Positions 8,228-18,288 of a stretch of DNA of 36,100 nucleotides are shown piece by piece (positions within the stretch are counted from its first letter, which is position 1; every line of letters starts with the position of its first letter). The notes beneath the pieces are model-generated. The model was not told the DNA's origin and made no database searches. It was given only the letters and a program-made list of their open reading frames with translations. A program made the translations under genes and the position numbers. The DNA lies in NCBI GenBank assembly GCA_030642005.1, contig DAOWOP010000004.1, forward strand, positions 1-36,100. Reading direction: 5' to 3'. The DNA is from Planctomycetales bacterium (lineage in GTDB: Bacteria > Planctomycetota > Phycisphaerae > SM23-33).

Positions 8228-10441
8228 GTGAAAACAGGATTAGCCGCACTGGCGATAATCCTGATTGTAGCCGCTGGTTATGGCGAAAACAGCGTGGCGA
8301 CAGGAAAGACGTTTTACGTCTCGGTCTCGGGGAGCGATTCTGCCGACGGCCTGACCGAAAAAACCGCCTGGCGGACGATCACCTGCGCCGCCAAGGTCGC
8401 CGCCGCGGGCGATACGGTCAAGATCAGGGCCGGCAACTACGGCGGCGAGCACGTCGTCGTAGCAAACTCCGGGACTAAAGACAAACCTATCGTCTTCGAG
8501 GGATACGACGGCCTGCCGGAACTCGCCGGCAAGGGAAAAGCCAAGGGCCACAGAAGCCTGGGAACGGGTATTTCCATAGTGCGGCGCAGTTACATCACGC
8601 TGAAGAACATCAAGGTAAGCGGTTATTACCGGGGTATTCGCATCGCAGGCGAGGGGAACAACGTGGTTACGGGCTGTATGGTTTCTCTCTGCGCAAGGGG
8701 TATGGAAATAGGATCCGGTAACGTTATTGACAACTGCACGCTGTATTACAATCATTTTTCCCTGTATCTCGCTCCCAAACCGGATAACTGCCTGGTAACG
8801 AACACCGAGATATACCTCGGGAAATGGAACAATTTCTGGGTAACGATGTCCGGACATCACAATACGCTCAGGAGCAATGCATCCTACACTTCGCTCAATC
8901 ACAGTGGAATCGACCTTCACACACTGGTTCACCACAACTTTGTTGAGAACTGTCTGGTTCAGAACACCCCCGATAACGGTATCTTCCTGCACAATCAGAA
9001 CTCGCACGACAACTACATCCTCGACTGTGTCTCTAATTTTCACTACAAGAGCATCACTCTTTTCCAAGTAAAGGATAATATCGTCGAGAGGTGTTTTGCT
9101 TCCGGAGGCCGGCGGCATCAAATTCAATTATACAGTTCGAGCGGGAATGCGTTCAGGCAGTGCGTGGCAAGCAGCGTGGATATTATTAACCACCCCAAGT
9201 ATGGGGCGACGGAGAAAAACGTCTTTTCGAACGACGCCGTCGGCAAATACAACCTGATAAACTGGGGTGGCCCGTGCGTGGGCACTGTTATTGAGGACCC
9301 GCCCACCGGCGCGCTTGTCGTGAGCCTTCAGAAGGAAAACGGCCCCGTCAAGGTTCGCGCCGGCGGCGGCAAAAGCATCTCCAAAGACGACGGCGCCTGG
9401 GTGCGGGAACTGGAGACCAAAGGAGCCGGGATATCGGTGAAGGTTGAAAGGCCTGGCCGGCCTGGCACGCCCGGCAACTCACTTGTGCTGGCATCTTCCG
9501 CTCTGGAGGCGTACGTCCGCTGGGATGACCCCTCAAACGGTCAGGCCGGTTTTATCCTGGAACGAAAAGCAGGCAGGAATGGCCGATACCGCGTTATTGC
9601 GACCCTGAAGCCCAAAGTCAGTTTGTACCGGGACAAGGGGCTTTTGAGGCGGGCGGTTTATTATTATCGCGTCAAGTCTGTCGGCGGGAAGGAATACTCC
9701 CGCGAGGCGATGCGGCGCAGCCCGGGGCGAAAAGCCATCTCGTTTTACGCAAAGTGCACGAGCGTAAAGATCACCGACCGGACTGACCGCGCTGTAGAGT
9801 TTGAAGTAAGGAAGATCAAAAACCTCGGCGGCGGGCCGGTCTGGCGGATTGAGCACAGGAATGTAACCGACGGCGTCAGGTACGTTCTGCGGGACGCCGC
9901 CGGCAGCGTTATCAAGGCCGAAACCGCGCGGGACGGAGCCGCCTCTTTCCGCGGACTGTCGCTCGGCGACGGGACCTACAGGATCGCGGAAGCGGGTGAT
10001 TCCACACGCCTCAGGCCCAATCGACCGAGCCTGCTTGTCGCTTTCTCGGCGGGGACGGATGCACATCTGGCGTGGCATGACAATTCGAACAACGAGACGG
10101 CCTACGTGGTGGAGAGGGCAAATGCCGAAGGAGGTCGTTACGAGCAAATCGGGCGGGTTGCACCGGATTCGGAATACTTCATCGACAAGGATGCCGCCGC
10201 AGGCGTAAAGTTTCTCTACCGGGTATATGCGGCCAACGAGGCCGGTAAGTCTGCATATTCCAACGAAGCCGGGCGGTTCATGTTACGAGCCATTGTTTCG
10301 CCGAAGTTCTTTTCCACGCTGGAGCGCCACTTTAAACTTGCGAACATGTACTATTCAACGGCGAAGCCGTCCGGGAATAATTCCGACAGGCCCGGCCCGG
10401 CATCGTCGCCCGGCATCCGGGGAGCCGGGAACATGCCGTGA
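8228..10441 (+). CDS. Secreted right-handed parallel beta-helix protein with fibronectin type III-like repeats
   Basis: ORF 8201..10441; GTG 8228 after GGAAAGAAGGAA gives a signal peptide VKTGLAALAIILIVAAGYG. GKTFYVSVSGSDSADGLTEKTAWRTITCAAKVAAAGDTVKIRAGNY is the classic N-terminus of polysaccharide-lyase-like beta-helices; later RWDDPSNGQAGFILERKAG... and AWHDNSNNETAYVVERANAEGGRYEQI are FnIII-like repeats. Confidence 0.85.
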   Translation: MKTGLAALAIILIVAAGYGENSVATGKTFYVSVSGSDSADGLTEKTAWRTITCAAKVAAAGDTVKIRAGNYGGEHVVVANSGTKDKPIVFEGYDGLPELAGKGKAKGHRSLGTGISIVRRSYITLKNIKVSGYYRGIRIAGEGNNVVTGCMVSLCARGMEIGSGNVIDNCTLYYNHFSLYLAPKPDNCLVTNTEIYLGKWNNFWVTMSGHHNTLRSNASYTSLNHSGIDLHTLVHHNFVENCLVQNTPDNGIFLHNQNSHDNYILDCVSNFHYKSITLFQVKDNIVERCFASGGRRHQIQLYSSSGNAFRQCVASSVDIINHPKYGATEKNVFSNDAVGKYNLINWGGPCVGTVIEDPPTGALVVSLQKENGPVKVRAGGGKSISKDDGAWVRELETKGAGISVKVERPGRPGTPGNSLVLASSALEAYVRWDDPSNGQAGFILERKAGRNGRYRVIATLKPKVSLYRDKGLLRRAVYYYRVKSVGGKEYSREAMRRSPGRKAISFYAKCTSVKITDRTDRAVEFEVRKIKNLGGGPVWRIEHRNVTDGVRYVLRDAAGSVIKAETARDGAASFRGLSLGDGTYRIAEAGDSTRLRPNRPSLLVAFSAGTDAHLAWHDNSNNETAYVVERANAEGGRYEQIGRVAPDSEYFIDKDAAAGVKFLYRVYAANEAGKSAYSNEAGRFMLRAIVSPKFFSTLERHFKLANMYYSTAKPSGNNSDRPGPASSPGIRGAGNMP

Positions 10442-10640
10442 ACGGCGCCGAGCGTCATAGCCCTTCCGGCGATCCGGGAATATCTTGTTAGTGTTTGGAT
10501 TACACGGACCGCCGGCAATTCCGCGCCGATAATCATCTTGCCTTACGGCGGGTTTGCGCATAGGGTATCGACTCGCGCCCAATCGGGCGGGACATATACT
10601 GTTGTCTTTTTGGTGAGTTCACGAATATTGGAGATATGGC

Positions 10641-12590
10641 GTGGCAGAGTATAAAGACCTGGACCGCAAGGTAATCCAACTTGCAAAGCAGATCGTTCGT
10701 ATGTGCACCGACGCCGGCAGCGGGCACCCATCGACGGCGCTGTCGCTGGTGCACATTGTATCGGCCTTGATGTATCGCGCGATGCGATATGACCCGAAAG
10801 ACCCGTGGAACAACGCCGCCGACCGGCTGGTGCTCTCGGAAGGCCATGCCGTGCCGGTCGTCTATGCCGCCTACTGCGACCTGGGTGGGGTGGTTGGGAC
10901 GCCGGACAGACCTTCGGAACTGCGATTCGACGACGCGATGACGCTCCGATCGGCCGATTCGGTCCTGGACGGGCATCCGAACCCGGCTATCGGGTTTCCG
11001 TTCTTTGATTCGGCGACCGGTTCGCTGGGTCAGGGGCTTTCGACCGCCGCCGGTCTGGCAGCAGCGGCCAGGCTCGACGGATTCGACAAGAAAATCTACT
11101 GCATCTGCGGCGACGGCGAGGCGCGCGAGGGGCAGATCGCAGAGGCCGCCGACTTCATCGTGGACCACAAACTCACCGCCGTCCGCGCCATCTTCAACTG
11201 CAACGGACAGGCGCAGAACGCCTACGTTTCGCCCCAGCAGTCGCCCGACGCGCTTGCGGCCAAACTGCTGGCTTACGGATGGGATGTCCGCGCCATCGAC
11301 GGGCATAACTGGGATAAAATTTTCGAGGCCCTGGCCGCTGACGCGGGCGAGAAGCCCCTGGCGATAATCGCCCGAACTCTCAAGGGCTGGGGCGTAACGG
11401 CCCTGCATGATGAGAACTCCCACGGCAAGCCGCTGAAATCCGACCAATTGGAGTCGGCCATTGCGGACCTTGACGCCAAGGCCGGCGAACTGGGCGTCGC
11501 CGAAGGCGAAGACGTCAGTGTTGAGCACTTGTCGTCGCCGCCGCCGGTGGTTCGGCCTGCGCGCGGCGGCTTTTCAGCCGGCATGATGGCCGAGGCCGCC
11601 AAAGCCGTCGGCCTGGAACAGGCTGTCGAAGAAAAAGTCCTTTCCACTCGCCGGGCATACGGGGCGGCGCTGAACGTCATCGGCGCAGACGACCGTATCG
11701 TCGCGCTGGACGGGGACGTGAGAAACTCCACCTTCACCATTTTCTTCGCCGACAACTATCCGCAGCGGTATTTCGAGGCCCGCATCGCCGAGCAGAACAT
11801 GGTCTCGGCGGCGGTCGGCCTGGCGGCGGCGGGAAAGGTGCCGTTCGTCTCCAGTTTCGCCAAGTTCCTCTCCCGCGCCTATGACCAGATAGAGATGGCC
11901 GCCGTCGGCAGCGCGAATATCAAACTTGTCGGCTCGCATGCCGGAGTTTCTCTGGCGGCCGACGGGCCGAGCCAGATGGGCCTGACGGATGTGCCGTTCT
12001 TCCGCGCCCTGGCTCGCACCCGCCGCGCCGACGGAGCGCCCGCCTGCCGGGTAATGCTGCCCTCCGACGCCGTCAGCGCATTCAAACTGACTGAACTGAT
12101 GGCCAACATCGACGGGATGTGCTACATGCGGACCCATCGCCCGGATGTGCCGTTCATCTACGACGAGAACGAGACCTTCCAGGCCGGCGGTTTCAAGCAT
12201 CTCGTGGACGGGGAAGATTTGGCCATCGTTACAAGCGGGTACATGGTACACGTTGTCCGAAAGGCTCTGGAGTTGCTCGAGGAGCAGGCGGGCCTGTCGG
12301 CCAGCCTTATCGACGTCTATTCCCTGCCGGTGGAGACCGACGAAATCATGCGCATCGGCGACGATTGCCGCGGACAGATACTCGTCGTCGAGGACAACTA
12401 CGTCGGCGGAGTGGCCGACGAGATTACCGCCGCCGCCGCAGGCAGCGACCTGGGCGTGATGGTCGATAGCCTCGTGCTGCGACACATACCCAAGTCCGCC
12501 CGCACGCCGGAAGAAACGCTCGCACTGGTCCACCTCGCCGCCGAAGACATCGTCGCGGCCGCACAGAAAATGTTCGACCAGAGCGAGTAA
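10641..12590 (+). CDS. tkt: Transketolase
   Basis: 649 aa; DAGSGHPSTALSLVHIVSALMYRAMRYDP, ICGDGEAREGQIAEAADFI, RYFEARIAEQNMVSAAVGLA; GTG start with GGAG upstream. Confidence 0.95.
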   Translation: MAEYKDLDRKVIQLAKQIVRMCTDAGSGHPSTALSLVHIVSALMYRAMRYDPKDPWNNAADRLVLSEGHAVPVVYAAYCDLGGVVGTPDRPSELRFDDAMTLRSADSVLDGHPNPAIGFPFFDSATGSLGQGLSTAAGLAAAARLDGFDKKIYCICGDGEAREGQIAEAADFIVDHKLTAVRAIFNCNGQAQNAYVSPQQSPDALAAKLLAYGWDVRAIDGHNWDKIFEALAADAGEKPLAIIARTLKGWGVTALHDENSHGKPLKSDQLESAIADLDAKAGELGVAEGEDVSVEHLSSPPPVVRPARGGFSAGMMAEAAKAVGLEQAVEEKVLSTRRAYGAALNVIGADDRIVALDGDVRNSTFTIFFADNYPQRYFEARIAEQNMVSAAVGLAAAGKVPFVSSFAKFLSRAYDQIEMAAVGSANIKLVGSHAGVSLAADGPSQMGLTDVPFFRALARTRRADGAPACRVMLPSDAVSAFKLTELMANIDGMCYMRTHRPDVPFIYDENETFQAGGFKHLVDGEDLAIVTSGYMVHVVRKALELLEEQAGLSASLIDVYSLPVETDEIMRIGDDCRGQILVVEDNYVGGVADEITAAAAGSDLGVMVDSLVLRHIPKSARTPEETLALVHLAAEDIVAAAQKMFDQSE

Positions 12591-12616
12591 CGCCGAAATC
12601 GGGTTGTGTCCTGCTT

Positions 12617-13342
12617 TTACCCGCTAATGGCGACCGGTTCCGGCATCTGGTTCCAGGTGCGCCCCTCTAACTCTCGCCCAGCCTTTTTCTTGTTGAAGCC
12701 TCCCCATTGCTTGAAGAAGAAAGGAACTCCGACGTCGAGGCATTGGTTTCTGATGTCGATTACCCACGAGGGGTCCATTGGTCTGGCCCCTGGGCCCGAT
12801 TCACCACCAACGATTGCCCAATCGATCCCATCCAGATTAAGTTCACGCAAGGGACCCAATAATGGTTCGAGAGACAGGAATTTTACATGCGCATCCGTTT
12901 GCCGAAGGTGGTCGATCCGAAATGTGTAATCCTCATTCTCAACGCTCACGCCAACCCAGATATTATCCGTCCAGGGCAGTTGAGGGCTAAGGTCGCCAAG
13001 GCGCTGCGACCTCTTGGTTAATACCTGGAACTGGTGCTGGTACGCTTGATTCATAACATCGAAGGCGCGTTGGATAAACTCGTCCGGGACCTCTTTGTGG
13101 AAAAGGTCGCTCATCGAATTGACAAAGATGATTCTTGGCTTTTTCCATCGTAGGGGTATTTCAAGGACATGCTCGTGGATGCTGACGCTGAAACCGTTGA
13201 CGTAATTGGGTTGTCCCATTGCCTGTAAACGCCGGGCCATGCGCTCCGCGTAACAATGCTCACAGCCAGGGCTGACCTTGGTACATCCCGTTACAGGGTT
13301 CCAGGTTCCCCCGGTCCATTCTATCGCAGAATTCAAAGCCAT
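12617..13342 (-). CDS. Phage Gp37/Gp68-family three-Cys-motif protein (PF07505, radical-SAM-like)
   Basis: 241 aa; [37 protein letters not shown]...[26 protein letters not shown]...[20 protein letters not shown]. Confidence 0.93.
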   Translation of the reverse strand: MALNSAIEWTGGTWNPVTGCTKVSPGCEHCYAERMARRLQAMGQPNYVNGFSVSIHEHVLEIPLRWKKPRIIFVNSMSDLFHKEVPDEFIQRAFDVMNQAYQHQFQVLTKRSQRLGDLSPQLPWTDNIWVGVSVENEDYTFRIDHLRQTDAHVKFLSLEPLLGPLRELNLDGIDWAIVGGESGPGARPMDPSWVIDIRNQCLDVGVPFFFKQWGGFNKKKAGRELEGRTWNQMPEPVAISG

Positions 13343-13728
13343 TATTTTGCCCCTCTCTCACAATACTTATCGAAGAGGTGTTTAATAATCTTATCAGCCA
13401 CAGGTTTTTGCGAGGCAAAGAACAAATAATAGACAGTTGCTCCAACGGAGTTCCGCATCGGTATCGGTTCGGGTACATATTGGAATCCGCCGACGTTGCG
13501 GAGCCTTGTCCGAAACGCTTCCGCTATTGTTTTGTTGTTAACCTTCCTTTGTTCCGTTCCGTAAAGAGTGACTTCCGGCTTATATACGATGCTCTGCCAC
13601 GTTTCGTCGCCCCAGAAAGCATTCATTCTTTCAATGTCACTCTCCCTGACTCCGGTTGGATCTCGCCAGAATACGTTCCTGTTCATGTCCGCTACCGGAA
13701 AATTGAGAAACAGATCAATGCTTCGCAT
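13342..13728 (-). pseudogene. tcmP: Three-Cys-motif partner protein TcmP, N-terminally truncated remnant
   Basis: IDLFLNFPVADMNRNVFWRDPTGVRESDIERMNAFWGDETWQ is the C-terminal half of TcmP. The frame stays open only ~20 codons upstream of the annotated Met (NWEVILKAGQMRS) before a TAA near 13785, so the N-terminal half is absent. TAATG overlap with the Gp37/Gp68-like gene. Confidence 0.75.
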
Positions 13729-13785
13729 TTGCCCGGCCTTCAGGATGACCTCCCAGTTTAAATGGAGGCTGCTGCCGCTGCGTTA

Positions 13786-13838
13786 CATGCCCACCCCCGA
13801 AGACGGGTGAGGGCATGGCACCCATCATTATTGATGGG
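13786..13838. repeat. Double-hairpin REP-like element
   Basis: CATGCCCACCCCCG-AAGA-CGGGTGAGGGCATG (12/14 pairing) followed by CCCATCA-TTAT-TGATGGG. Confidence 0.75.
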
Positions 13839-13846
13839 ACAGAATA

Positions 13847-14422
<576 letters not shown>

Positions 14423-14555
14423 GTTCGCATCGTATAGGCCGGCGGGGGCCTGGTCAAGCCGGGCTGACAATTCAATAATCCGCGTTGTATCGCCGGAGCG
14501 GGCGAGTTATACCATACAGGAAGGCATCGTGGGCGAACGCGGTAAGGAGAAGGCC

Positions 14556-15803
14556 ATGAAAAGCAAACACGCGGTGACAATTTTTGTAACGGCAATGTCC
14601 TGGACTTCTCTTGCCGGTCAGGCCACCAGGTCGAGTCCGGCCACAAAGCCGGCCGATCGGCTGGAGGCGTACATTCGGGCTGTCAGGCAGGCCGACAATC
14701 CCCGCTCGGCGATGTCGGCCTACGCTCGCGGCTGTGCGATAGACCGCAACAAGGCCGAACTCCACAACGCATACATGCGGCGGATGCTGAAGTTCGGCTT
14801 GCCGAAGATAGCCTACTATCCGGCCAGGGTGCTGGTCCGGCTCGACCGGAGCAACGGCCTGGCGTGGGGCGTCGTCGGGTACATGCAGGGTAAACGCGGC
14901 GAATTTGCCGAGGCGTTTTCAGCCACAATCCGCTCACTTGAAAACCGGCGCGACGACCCGTCGGTCCTGCACAACGCCGGACAACTTGCCGCCTGGTACG
15001 ACAACGAACCGGACCTGCCCAGGGTCCACGACCGCGTTCGGCGGTCGCTGGCGCAGATGAAAAAAGAACTGCTCGCCGGGAAGCCCTATTCGTCGGCATA
15101 TAAAGCGATCGAGGCCGCCTACGCGCAGCGCGCCGAGATGGTGGAGCGGCTTGACAAGCAGGTTGCCGCCGCCGAAGCAGAGGTTCTGGCGGCCCGGCGA
15201 ATGGCGATGGAAATCGACAGCCAACTGCGAGAACTGGCCGACGAAATCGACCGGCGAAAACGCATGATAGATGAACTCTGGCGCGAATTGCGGACCGGCG
15301 CCGGATATTACTATCGCGACGCCGACGGGCGGCTTATTTACTATCGTCGCTACAGGCGGGCCTACCGCGACGACCTCTACGACCGCATACATCAGGCGGA
15401 ACGCGAGGTCGAGCGCCTCAAGGCCGAACGAAGGGGCGTCCGAAACCGGGGCAAAACGGTACTGGTCGAACTGAAGGGCAAGGAGGTTATCCTGGCCCGG
15501 CTGCGACAGCAAATGCGCAAAGCGAAAATCCGCACCGGGAGGACATTCCGCTGGGACCCGCCCGCCGTCGATGGCGTCGTTACGCCCGAAGTCGAGCACT
15601 TTCCCGTCTCGACCAGGCCGGCGGCGCCCGCCGACCCGGAGACCCAGGCCGGCCAGCGCCTAAAACTGGCCGAACTCTACCTCCGCCACGAGATGAACGA
15701 AAAGGCCGGCGTAATCCTTCAGGGAATACTCGAAGATTACGGCTCGACCAAAGCCGCCGCCCAGGCAAAGGCGTTCCTGGCCAAACTCAAGCCGCTCGAG
15801 TAG
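14556..15803 (+). CDS. Secreted/periplasmic TPR and coiled-coil protein
   Basis: ATG 14556 with AAGGAGAAGG upstream; MKSKHAVTIFVTAMSWTSLAGQ signal peptide; helical repeat, central coiled coil and C-terminal RLKLAELYLRHEMNEKAGVILQGILEDYGSTKAAAQAKAFLAKL TPR-like unit. Confidence 0.7.
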   Translation: MKSKHAVTIFVTAMSWTSLAGQATRSSPATKPADRLEAYIRAVRQADNPRSAMSAYARGCAIDRNKAELHNAYMRRMLKFGLPKIAYYPARVLVRLDRSNGLAWGVVGYMQGKRGEFAEAFSATIRSLENRRDDPSVLHNAGQLAAWYDNEPDLPRVHDRVRRSLAQMKKELLAGKPYSSAYKAIEAAYAQRAEMVERLDKQVAAAEAEVLAARRMAMEIDSQLRELADEIDRRKRMIDELWRELRTGAGYYYRDADGRLIYYRRYRRAYRDDLYDRIHQAEREVERLKAERRGVRNRGKTVLVELKGKEVILARLRQQMRKAKIRTGRTFRWDPPAVDGVVTPEVEHFPVSTRPAAPADPETQAGQRLKLAELYLRHEMNEKAGVILQGILEDYGSTKAAAQAKAFLAKLKPLE

Positions 15804-15929
15804 GGAAGGCTTGGCTGGCCGTCGGGCGCAGCGGCAGGGCGAAAAAGCAGACGGCGATACCCCGGTCAGGCACACCGCCGGCACAGTGCCGGTTATGGGA
15901 AAACCCCGCAATTTGAGGGAAAATCGGGG

Positions 15930-15958
15930 TTGACGAAATCCGCAAAGAGTGGTAGAAT
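15930..15958 (+). promoter_or_regulatory. Sigma70-type promoter for the PEP-CTERM gene
   Basis: TTGACG (15930-15935), 17-nt spacer, TAGAAT (15953-15958); SD AGGAGG and ATG 16009 downstream. Confidence 0.7.
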
Positions 15959-16008
15959 TAATGACGCTCGAGGGTCAGGTCTCACGCTCGAAAACAGGAG
16001 GAAAAGTC

Positions 16009-16647
16009 ATGTGGAAGCAGAAAGCCGCTGTGTGTGCGCTTTTAATGGTCCTTTCGTGCGCAGCAGAAGGGGCGTTGGTATCCTTTGATTTGGCTGTCGA
16101 GTTCAGCGGGGCTACGCCTCCGGCTGGGGCAGCGCCGTGGCTGAACGCGACCTTTGACGACGAAGGCTCGGCCGGCTCGGTTATACTGACGCTCACGACC
16201 ACCAATCTGACCGGCACAGAGTTCGTCTCCGATTGGATGTTCAATCTGGACGCCGCTTTGGACCCGACGGCCCTGGTTTTCTCTTCGCCGACCGGGACCG
16301 GCAATTTCGCCGATCCCGACATCTATACCGGCGTGGACAACTTCAAGGCCGACGGGGATGGCTACTTCGACATCAAGATTGCCTTTGAGACCGGCGACGG
16401 GGCGAACAATCGCTTCGGCGTCGGCGATGCCGTTGAGTACACCATCACCGGGATATCCTCGCTGACCGCCGATTCCTTCTATTTTCTCAGCGCTCCGGGC
16501 GGCGGTCATGGCCCCTTCCCCACCGCGGCGCACGTTCAGGGCATCGGGGAGACCGGAGACGACAGCGGCTGGGTAACAGCCCCCGAACCGGCGACGCTCT
16601 CGCTGCTGGCGCTCGGCGGCTTGGCGTTGATTCGGCGACGCCGATAA
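16009..16647 (+). CDS. PEP-CTERM sorting domain-containing exported protein
   Basis: MWKQKAAVCALLMVLSCAAEGALVSFDLAVEFSG... ending in APEPATLSLLALGGLALIRRRR (PEP motif, TM, Arg cluster); SD AGGAGGAAAAGTC. Confidence 0.92.
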   Translation: MWKQKAAVCALLMVLSCAAEGALVSFDLAVEFSGATPPAGAAPWLNATFDDEGSAGSVILTLTTTNLTGTEFVSDWMFNLDAALDPTALVFSSPTGTGNFADPDIYTGVDNFKADGDGYFDIKIAFETGDGANNRFGVGDAVEYTITGISSLTADSFYFLSAPGGGHGPFPTAAHVQGIGETGDDSGWVTAPEPATLSLLALGGLALIRRRR

Positions 16648-16664
16648 CCGACTACCCAGGGACG

Positions 16665-17306
16665 TTATCCGGGTTTTGTGAATCGGAAGAAGTGTACCCT
16701 GACGAGTTTGCCGTCGTGAACGAGCGTAGGTCTGGACCGGCGGCGCAGCCGGAAACCGGCGTCTGTTATCTCCGCCAGTATCTTTTTATAGGTCCACCCG
16801 AACTGTCTCAAGTGTGTCAGGCAGCACGATAGAACACCTCCGGGCCTGAGACACCTGTGAACCTGTCGCAGGAGATTGTCTCGCTGCGCCTTTTCGGGAA
16901 AATACCCCCCATGCAGCACGTCATAAAGCAGGATCACGTCAATCGTTCCGGCACGTATGGGAATCGTACCGTATTGGGCGACGTGAACTGTGTCGATGTT
17001 GCGAAGTCCTTCCTTGTCGGCTTGGCGTTTTACTTCACGGAGGCCTTGTTTGTCTTTATCGACCGCATGGACCCATCCGGAATCACCCACGATGCGTGCA
17101 GCCGGTATCGCATATCGCCCCTGCTTGCAGCCGAAGTCCACAACACGATTCCCCTCGCGCAGACCCACTTTTCGCAGAACCGCCTCAGGCCCGCTGCGAA
17201 GCCACTTGTCTATCTTATCGGTCATTTGTGCTGATGGTGCGCCCTCGGATTTCCCGGAATAATCCCCGTGGTACGGCGCCGGACCTGTTTTTGCGATGGG
17301 GATCAC
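16665..17306 (-). CDS. Class I SAM-dependent methyltransferase
   Basis: 213 aa; VVDFGCKQGRYAIPAARIVGDSGWVHAVDKDKQGL, DVILLYDVLHGGYFPEKAQRDNLLRQVHRCLRPGGVLS; GTGA overlap with the lptB stop. Confidence 0.85.
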   Translation of the reverse strand: MIPIAKTGPAPYHGDYSGKSEGAPSAQMTDKIDKWLRSGPEAVLRKVGLREGNRVVDFGCKQGRYAIPAARIVGDSGWVHAVDKDKQGLREVKRQADKEGLRNIDTVHVAQYGTIPIRAGTIDVILLYDVLHGGYFPEKAQRDNLLRQVHRCLRPGGVLSCCLTHLRQFGWTYKKILAEITDAGFRLRRRSRPTLVHDGKLVRVHFFRFTKPG

Positions 17307-18061
17307 CGCCGGCCGAAGTGGCCGTCTTCGTCGAACTCGTCGCCCCGGAAGGTCCGGCCTAGGTAGGTCTTGCGGACAAGTTCGTCGTTGATGAGTTCCC
17401 TGGGCGCTCCCTCGCGCAGGACCTTGCCGTTGTCGATAATGTAAGAGCGGTCCGTAACGTTGAGCGTCTCGCGGACGTTGTGGTCGGTCAGCAGGAGGCT
17501 GATGCCCCTTTCCTTCAGGCCTACGATCTCGCGCTGAAGTTCTTCCACGGCGATGGGGTCCACGCCGCTGAACGGCTCATCCAGCAGGATCATCGTCGGG
17601 TTGGTTACCAGCGCGCGGGCGATTTCCAGTTTTCTCCGCTCGCCGCCCGACAGCGTCCGCGCCTCGTGGTTGGTCAGGGCTGACAGCCCGAATTGCTCCA
17701 GCAGTTGTTCAGCCCGTTCGAGCCGCATCTGCCTGGTGAGGTTCATTGTGTCCAGGACGGCCAGCAGGTTCTGCTGGACCGTCAGTCGCTGGAAAATGCT
17801 CGGCTCCTGTGAGAGGTAGCCCATGCCGAGGCGGGCGCGTTTGTACATGGGTATTGTCGTTACGTCTATGCTGTTGAAGAATACCCGGCCTTCGTTTGGG
17901 CTGATCATGCCGATGACCATTCGGAAGGTAGTGGTTTTTCCGGCACCGTTTCGCCCCAGCAGCCCTACGATCTCGCCCTGTGCGACGTACAGGCCTACGC
18001 GGTCCACCACGGCCCGGCCTGAATAACGCTTAATCAGGTTTTTCGTCTCCAGAAGTACCAT
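17303..18061 (-). CDS. lptB: LPS export ABC transporter ATP-binding protein LptB
   Basis: 252 aa; GLLGRNGAGKTTTFRMVIGMISPNEGRVFFNSIDVTTIPMYKRARLGMGYLSQEPSIFQRLTVQQN, LSGGERRKLEIARALVTNPTMILLDEPFSGVDPIAVEELQ. Confidence 0.93.
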   Translation of the reverse strand: MVLLETKNLIKRYSGRAVVDRVGLYVAQGEIVGLLGRNGAGKTTTFRMVIGMISPNEGRVFFNSIDVTTIPMYKRARLGMGYLSQEPSIFQRLTVQQNLLAVLDTMNLTRQMRLERAEQLLEQFGLSALTNHEARTLSGGERRKLEIARALVTNPTMILLDEPFSGVDPIAVEELQREIVGLKERGISLLLTDHNVRETLNVTDRSYIIDNGKVLREGAPRELINDELVRKTYLGRTFRGDEFDEDGHFGRR

Positions 18062-18101
18062 AGATTCTCTATCTTTCCACTTGTGGATAACTTGTGCAAA
18101 A

Positions 18102-18134
18102 CTCCCGCCTGCTGCCTTGTCGGGTCGGCGGGAG
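18102..18134 (-). terminator. Possible intrinsic terminator downstream of the DNA methyltransferase gene
   Basis: CTCCCGCC ... GGCGGGAG (8-bp stem); on the minus strand it is followed by TTTT. Confidence 0.45.
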
Positions 18135-18288
18135 CGTTTTCCGCCTCATCTTCCCCGGCAAGAGGCCGGGGTGGTTCAGGCAGCCTGCTTTATTCCGTTT
18201 TTATCGCTAACTCCTTTTATTACAGAGCGTTATCGCTAATTACCTGACCTGCGGCGCGTTTTTGCCGGCTTTCAATCCCTTCGGCGGT

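Noticed and set aside
10533-12533. Minus-strand ORFs of 331 and 319 aa
   Set aside because: Antisense to transketolase; shadow frames.
18082-18090. DnaA box as a replication origin
   Set aside because: Single box, no cluster, no dnaA/dnaN/gidA nearby; another TTATCCACA (23892-23900) lies inside a CDS, so the motif occurs by chance.
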